NCBI RefSeq assembly: GCF_014892575.1
Contig: NZ_JADBGI010000001.1
Coordinates: 62,001-126,000, forward strand
From: Nocardiopsis coralli
GTDB lineage: Bacteria; Actinomycetota; Actinomycetes; Streptosporangiales; Streptosporangiaceae
DNA: 64,000 bases
Direction of reading: 5' to 3'
The first letter of the stretch is position 1. The number at the start of each line of letters is the position of its first letter. A model generated the notes under the pieces. The model had not been told where the DNA came from, did no database searches, and saw only the letters and a program-made list of their open reading frames with translations. The translations under genes and the position numbers were made by a program. Of this stretch, positions 59,914-64,000 are shown piece after piece.

Positions 59914-60761
59914 CCCGTCCTCACCCATACAGGCCTGCTCGCGACCTCGCACCGGTGTTGAGCGACCACACGCTCGTTCGCGCCACCGGGACCGTTCCGG
60001 CACCGACCTGTCCTGTGGCCGCGCACTCACGCGAGGTCTGGCTTGAGATCTCGGTCTCCACTCGGGGTTCACTCACTCTGCTGGAGATCGCCGTTCGCCT
60101 GGGCCTGACGCGTGGTGCCGCCAGGGTGGCGGTGAATGCACTACTGCAGGCTGGCGCGGCTCGCATCAGTCGGGGTCTGGGCGCCGGGACCGCCGAGCGC
60201 ATCCGCGACCAGTTCGCCCCGACCCCCTACGACCCGGCGCTGACCTCGGTCAAGATCCTCGTGCTGGGTCAGCATCGGGAACGGCGCACATTCGTCGAGA
60301 CCTTGAACCCGGCGAGCCTGGTGACGGTGCGTGAGCAGGTCCTTCCGCACACCCCTGGGCAGGTCGAGCTGTCCATGGCCACGCTCCCGCTGCCTCAGAC
60401 CGAGCTATGCCTGTTGAGTGTTTCCGTGCCTGAACGTTGGCAGTTGCTCTGGGACGAGGCAGCACGCGAGGCCATCGCAGCCCTGGTCGTCACCACCCCC
60501 GGCGCCTGGGGCCAGGAGACTCCGCGCCTGAGGTTCGCCCGGTCCCACTGCCTGCCGGTGCAGGTGGTCGTGGACCACCGGAATGGCCCCGGCCCCGACC
60601 TGGACGCCCTGACCGGCCAACTCGGCCTGCCCCAGGAACAGGTCACTTTGTGCGACGTGCACCACCGCGCCGCCGTGTTCGGCGCGGTGCGCGACGTCGT
60701 CCACCAGTCCTGCCGCACCCCCGCCCCTTCTTCCCCTGTCGTGCCCGCGGAGATGCCATGA
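59910..60761 (+). CDS. DUF742 protein fused to a degenerate Ras-like GTPase domain (CvnC-CvnD-like fusion)
   Basis: A 283-residue protein. Residues 1 to about 100 match DUF742 (YRPARDLAPVLSDHTLVRATG, then TLLEIAVRLGLTRGAARVAVNALLQAGAARIS, a winged-helix-like part). From about 110 the pattern follows the conservon GTPase (VKILVLGQHRERRTFVETLNP, VELSMATLPL, ELCLLSVSVPERWQLLWDEAAREAIAALVVT, CLPVQVVVDHRNG), but the P-loop is replaced by GQHRERRT with no GK[ST] and the NKxD motif reads DHRN. So GTP binding is probably lost. In known conservons these are two proteins. The stop overlaps the next start. Confidence 0.68.
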   Translation: MTRPHPYRPARDLAPVLSDHTLVRATGTVPAPTCPVAAHSREVWLEISVSTRGSLTLLEIAVRLGLTRGAARVAVNALLQAGAARISRGLGAGTAERIRDQFAPTPYDPALTSVKILVLGQHRERRTFVETLNPASLVTVREQVLPHTPGQVELSMATLPLPQTELCLLSVSVPERWQLLWDEAAREAIAALVVTTPGAWGQETPRLRFARSHCLPVQVVVDHRNGPGPDLDALTGQLGLPQEQVTLCDVHHRAAVFGAVRDVVHQSCRTPAPSSPVVPAEMP

Positions 60762-62086
60762 CCAAGATCCTCATCGTGGGAGCCAGCCCCGCCGGGCTCC
60801 TACTCGCCCACGGCCTGCTCGACCATTCCTACGACGTCACCCTGATCAACGCCGCCAGCAGCCACGACATCCGTTACAGTCACCGTCCGGCGATCACGCA
60901 CTTCACCCTGCCCACGGCTCTGGCGCACGAGCAGGTGAGCGGCCTTGCCATGTGGGAGCACCTGGCCCCACGCATCAGCGGGGCGCGAGTGCACCTGCAC
61001 CCGCCGGGCGCATCGGCGATGACGGTGGAATCGGCCTTTGCGACCTACGGGGTATCCGTGGACCGGCGGGTCAAGAGCGCCGACTGGCTGGAGTTCGCCG
61101 AGGACCGCGGCGCGAAAGTGGTGATCAGCGGGATCACCATCAGTGACCTCGAGTTCTTCTGGCGCATGTACGACCTGGTCATCTTGGCCACCGGCCACGG
61201 GGAACTCAGCGCGCTCTTCGCCCCCGCTTCCAACGCTCCTGTGCCCGCCCGCCGTGCCGTGGCCCAGGCCATCCTGACGGGGGTGGCCGAGACCGAGGCC
61301 GCCGACCGGCACGTGGTCGGCCCGCCACCTGGGGCGCCCCCGGGCTACCTGCCTGAGCCGGTGGTCAGCGACCACGCGGAGGTGGCCTCTTCCCCCGAAA
61401 TCCGGGCGATCCTCTCGCCCGTCCTGGTCGACTCGGGCCCGCAACACGTGCTTCAGCTCATGGGCTCGTCCGGCGGGCCGATGGATGCCTGGCCCGAGCG
61501 CCCCGGCCGGGACGACATCTGGCGCCGGATGGCCGAACTGACCCGCCAGCACGCGCCCGCGCTCTTCGAGCGGATCGAAGACGCCGGCCCCGTTCCCGAG
61601 CAGCAGGACGTAAGCCTGCACTCCTACGCCCCGCACGTACGCAACCCCGTCGGGCACCTGCCCTCAGGCGGACTCGTGCTGGGGATGGCCGAGGCCGTGA
61701 TCGCCACCGACGACCCGGTGGCAGCCCAGGCACAGAACATGGCGATCGCCAGCGCCTCCCACTACCTCTCCCGCATCCTCGCCCACACGGGCGCGTTCAG
61801 CCCGGCGTGGATGACCGAGACATTCGAGGGCCTGTGGCAAGGCACCCCCTGCCCTGAGTTCCCCTTCGCCGGCATGGGACGAGCCATTACCGGCCTCAGC
61901 GAGGTCCTCGACCTCATCTGGGCACCAGAGGCCCCGCCCCACCTGGCCGAGGTCCTGGGCGCGGCTACCCACGACCAGAGGGTGGCCGACCGGTTCGTCG
62001 GCGGTCTCGACGATCCCCGCAGCTACGCCTGGCTCCAGGATCCCCACACCGCCAAGGACTACCTCTCCTCCCTCACCCGCCCCTGA
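60758..62086 (+). CDS. FAD-dependent monooxygenase, styrene-monooxygenase (StyA)-like
   Basis: A 442-residue flavoprotein with an N-terminal Rossmann motif (ILIVGASPAGLLLAHGLLDHSYDVTLIN) and features of the StyA group (HFTLPTALAHEQVSGLAMWE, then a C-terminal EAVIATDDPVAAQAQNMAIASASHYL, where the Asp contacts FAD). StyA-type enzymes use reduced FAD from a separate reductase to epoxidise alkenes or oxidise indole-like rings. No reductase is encoded here. ATG 60758 overlaps the preceding stop. It probably tailors a product made by this operon. Confidence 0.82.
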   Translation: MTKILIVGASPAGLLLAHGLLDHSYDVTLINAASSHDIRYSHRPAITHFTLPTALAHEQVSGLAMWEHLAPRISGARVHLHPPGASAMTVESAFATYGVSVDRRVKSADWLEFAEDRGAKVVISGITISDLEFFWRMYDLVILATGHGELSALFAPASNAPVPARRAVAQAILTGVAETEAADRHVVGPPPGAPPGYLPEPVVSDHAEVASSPEIRAILSPVLVDSGPQHVLQLMGSSGGPMDAWPERPGRDDIWRRMAELTRQHAPALFERIEDAGPVPEQQDVSLHSYAPHVRNPVGHLPSGGLVLGMAEAVIATDDPVAAQAQNMAIASASHYLSRILAHTGAFSPAWMTETFEGLWQGTPCPEFPFAGMGRAITGLSEVLDLIWAPEAPPHLAEVLGAATHDQRVADRFVGGLDDPRSYAWLQDPHTAKDYLSSLTRP

Positions 62087-62108
62087 CCTGCCCCCACCCC
62101 CTTGGAGC

Positions 62109-62780
62109 ATGGCCATGTCACAATGCCCCACCACACCCTCGTCGATGGCACGTTGGTGGAACCGGCGCGCGATCCGCGACTGGTACGACCCACTCGTCGT
62201 GCACGGCACCTACAAGCTGCTGTGGCGGTGCCACGTCCGCCACGTCACCGGCCTGTACCTCAACGCCATCTGCGACAACGACACCGTGTTGGAGATCGGC
62301 CCCGCCAACGGCGCCCACCTGGACCGCGCCGACCGACAGGGGCTGAATCTCCACCTGCTCGACGTCTTCCCCGGATCGCTCCGCGCCGCCTCCGAGCGCT
62401 TGGAACGCTACGCCCCCGTCCCCCATCTGGCCGATGCGCTTGAGCCGTTCCCGCTGGCCGAGGACTCGGTGGATGCGGTGGTGATGTCGATGGTGCTGCA
62501 CTGCCTGCCCGGGCGCAGCATTGCCGACAAGGAGCCAGTGTTCGATCACATCGCCGACGTACTCCGCCCCGGCGGGACGTTCGCGGGCGCCACGGTCCTG
62601 GCCGAGGGGATCCCGCACACCCGCCGCAGCCGCATCGGCCTCAACGTTCTGAACAAGATCGGCTTGTTCTCCTGCTACCAGGACTCCCTGACCGACCTGC
62701 AGCACGCGCTCGCTCGATTCGACCGGGTGAAAATCTCCCGGGTCGGGTCGGTGGCCCTGTGGCAGGGGGTAGGCCGATGA
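62109..62780 (+). CDS. SAM-dependent class I methyltransferase
   Basis: A 223-residue protein with the SAM-binding motif I VLEIGPANGAHL, an acidic residue at the end of strand 2 (LLDVFPGS), and motif LADALEPFPLAEDSVDAVVMSMVLHCLPG, then VLRPGGTFAG. The fold is that of small-molecule methyltransferases. The substrate is probably an intermediate of the operon. The start is uncertain between ATG 62109 and ATG 62115; GGAG lies upstream. Its stop overlaps the next ATG. Confidence 0.85.
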   Translation: MAMSQCPTTPSSMARWWNRRAIRDWYDPLVVHGTYKLLWRCHVRHVTGLYLNAICDNDTVLEIGPANGAHLDRADRQGLNLHLLDVFPGSLRAASERLERYAPVPHLADALEPFPLAEDSVDAVVMSMVLHCLPGRSIADKEPVFDHIADVLRPGGTFAGATVLAEGIPHTRRSRIGLNVLNKIGLFSCYQDSLTDLQHALARFDRVKISRVGSVALWQGVGR

Positions 62781-64000
62781 CAAGCCGCCCCTCCCCCAGC
62801 TCGGTGGCCCTGACCGGCATCGGGGCCCGCCTACCCGCAGGTGCCGACCGGCAGGACCTGCGTGGTCCGACCGCAGTGTGGGAGGCGCTCCGGAACGGTG
62901 TCCCGGCCACGAGCCGCTACCCCGAGGCCCGCTGGAAGAGCATGGTCGGGCGCCTGCACTCCCAGGACCGCGCCGAAGAGCCCTGGCCGGTCGCCCACTT
63001 GGATCTGCCCGAACACGGCAGCCTCGATATGGGCGCGTTCGGTCTGCCCGCTGGAGAGGGCGCCCACCTCTCGCCCACCCAGGGCCTCATCCTGCAGGTA
63101 GTGGTCGAGGCCGTCGCCGATGCCGGTCTGGCCCCGTCGGCGTTGGCCGGGCCGGAAACCGGGTTGTACGTGGGCACGGCCTCGCCCGACGAAGCGCTCC
63201 ACACCTTCACCGACCATGCCCAACCGCGGCTGGTGGACATCGCCGCCGGCGGGGCAGGCATGCTCGCCACCCCCGTCAGCCGCGCGTTCGACACTCAGGG
63301 GCCGTTGACCTCTTTCGACACGAGCTGTTCCGCCTCGGCGTATGCGCTGGACGCTGCGCGGCGCGACATCCGGTCAGGCCGGGTGGAGGCGGCGATCGTC
63401 ATCGGCGCCAACACCGCTGCCAACCCCGTCATCACCCGCGCGTTCGTCGAGGGCGGGGTCTTGGCCGGGGACGGTCTGTGCCGCCCGTTCGACGTTGACG
63501 CCCACGGGTACGTGCGTGGCGAAGCGGTCGTAGCGGTTGTGCTGCGCCGTTTCGAGAGCGCCCGGGCCGGGGCCGACCGCGTCTACGCCCTCATCGAACA
63601 CACCGCTGTCGGCGCCGATGGGCGTTCGGCGGGCACGGGCATGCCGCGCTCCAGCGCCCAAGCGGCCCTGCTGGAACGCGCCTACGCTGAGGCACGCGTT
63701 CCCCTGAGCTCGGTGGGTTACGTGCTCGCGCACGGCACCGGAACCACCGCCGGCGACCGGGCCGAGACCCAAGCACTGGCCAAGGCCTTCGGCCGCAGCA
63801 CAGAGCAACCCTTGGCTGTGGGATCGGTCAAAGGGCTGTGGGGACACTCGGAGGCCGCTTCCGGGCTCACGAGCGTCATCGCCGCCGCCTTGAGCCTGCA
63901 CCACGCGACGGTGCCCCGGACCACGGGGCACACGCGCGCTCCGGGTCGGGTGGAACAGCAAGGGCTGCGCGTTCCCACACGCGCCGGGGCCCTACCCGGT
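62777..64000 (+). CDS. Beta-ketoacyl synthase (ketosynthase), 3' end outside window
   Basis: The ATG at 62777 overlaps the methyltransferase stop, and the frame is open to the window edge, giving at least 408 residues. Active-site residues are present: Cys184 in TSFDTSCSASAYAL, His319 in LAHGTGTTAGD, Lys352 and His357 in VKGLWGHSEAASG. The N-terminus VALTGIGARLPAGADRQDLRGPTAVWEAL resembles KS domains of type I polyketide synthases. The protein could be a stand-alone KS or the start of a larger PKS, continuing past 64000. It sets the operon as a polyketide or fatty-acid-like biosynthetic pathway. Confidence 0.9.
   Translation, partial: MTSRPSPSSVALTGIGARLPAGADRQDLRGPTAVWEALRNGVPATSRYPEARWKSMVGRLHSQDRAEEPWPVAHLDLPEHGSLDMGAFGLPAGEGAHLSPTQGLILQVVVEAVADAGLAPSALAGPETGLYVGTASPDEALHTFTDHAQPRLVDIAAGGAGMLATPVSRAFDTQGPLTSFDTSCSASAYALDAARRDIRSGRVEAAIVIGANTAANPVITRAFVEGGVLAGDGLCRPFDVDAHGYVRGEAVVAVVLRRFESARAGADRVYALIEHTAVGADGRSAGTGMPRSSAQAALLERAYAEARVPLSSVGYVLAHGTGTTAGDRAETQALAKAFGRSTEQPLAVGSVKGLWGHSEAASGLTSVIAAALSLHHATVPRTTGHTRAPGRVEQQGLRVPTRAGALPG

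Noticed and set aside
13603-64000. Search for an intact tRNA-Pro, an integrase or a second att core
   Set aside because: None was recognised by eye, so the right end of the element is left open instead of being placed at an arbitrary gene.

Overview
The window is GC-rich actinomycete DNA. ATGA/GTGA start-stop overlaps, GTG starts, Tat-exported oxidoreductases, DUF397/DUF5753 regulator pairs and conservon-type proteins all fit the order Streptosporangiales, and Nocardiopsis or a close relative is the best guess. That placement is inference; no rRNA or marker gene is present.

Region 1 (1-13.5 kb) looks chromosomal and catabolic. A beta-oxidation enzyme (cut by the window start) and a TetR regulator precede two tandem latex clearing proteins (rubber oxygenases) and a Tat-exported molybdenum hydroxylase, large and small subunits. 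This is the lcp-oxiAB arrangement: cleavage of poly(cis-1,4-isoprene), oxidation of the aldehydes, then beta-oxidation. A TetR/P450 pair, an HSL-type esterase, a small heat-shock protein, a DUF2267 protein and a truncated RarD-like transporter follow.

Region 2 (13.56-36 kb) is a mobile element. Its left edge is a 42-bp copy of the 3' half of tRNA-Pro(GGG) (13561-13602), with a tRNA terminator on the chromosomal side. It carries two paralogous sigma-region-4-like regulators, a PAPS-reductase-like protein, a tight conjugation operon (small membrane protein, VirB6-like, PrgI, VirB4, VirD4/TraG-like ATPase, replication-relaxation protein, transglycosylase-NlpC/P60 enzyme), a TetR/hydrolase pair, a leftward block of small unknown genes with an ArdC-like anti-restriction protein and an extra DNA polymerase beta clamp, and split remains of an ISAs1-type transposase. 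No integrase, relaxase or intact tRNA-Pro was found, so the element probably continues beyond the window, or its right end is lost.

Region 3 (36.1-47.2 kb) is a complete leftward Tad (type IVc) pilus operon: secreted lipoprotein, secreted protein, CpaB, CpaE, TadA, TadB, TadC, Flp pilin, two TadE-like, one TadG-like, and a membrane protein fusing an OmpA-like domain to a BTAD regulator domain. An IS110-family element sits exactly in the tadB/tadC ATGA overlap. Whether this operon belongs to the conjugative element is not settled.

Region 4 (47.4-59.3 kb) is accessory DNA: an intact IS5/IS427-type element with a frameshifted transposase, an aldehyde dehydrogenase and an alcohol dehydrogenase next to a TetR gene, a frameshifted pentapeptide-repeat gene, an XRE(DUF5753)/DUF397 pair, an APH-type kinase, and two paralogous zinc-finger/HTH regulators around a 5-formyltetrahydrofolate cyclo-ligase-like gene.

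Region 5 (59.4-64 kb, cut by the window end) is the most unusual. Behind helically phased palindromes runs a translationally coupled operon: a Roadblock-like protein, a DUF742 protein fused to a degenerate GTPase-like domain, an FAD monooxygenase of the styrene-monooxygenase type, a SAM methyltransferase and a ketosynthase. It looks like a conservon-type signalling module wired directly into a small-molecule pathway.
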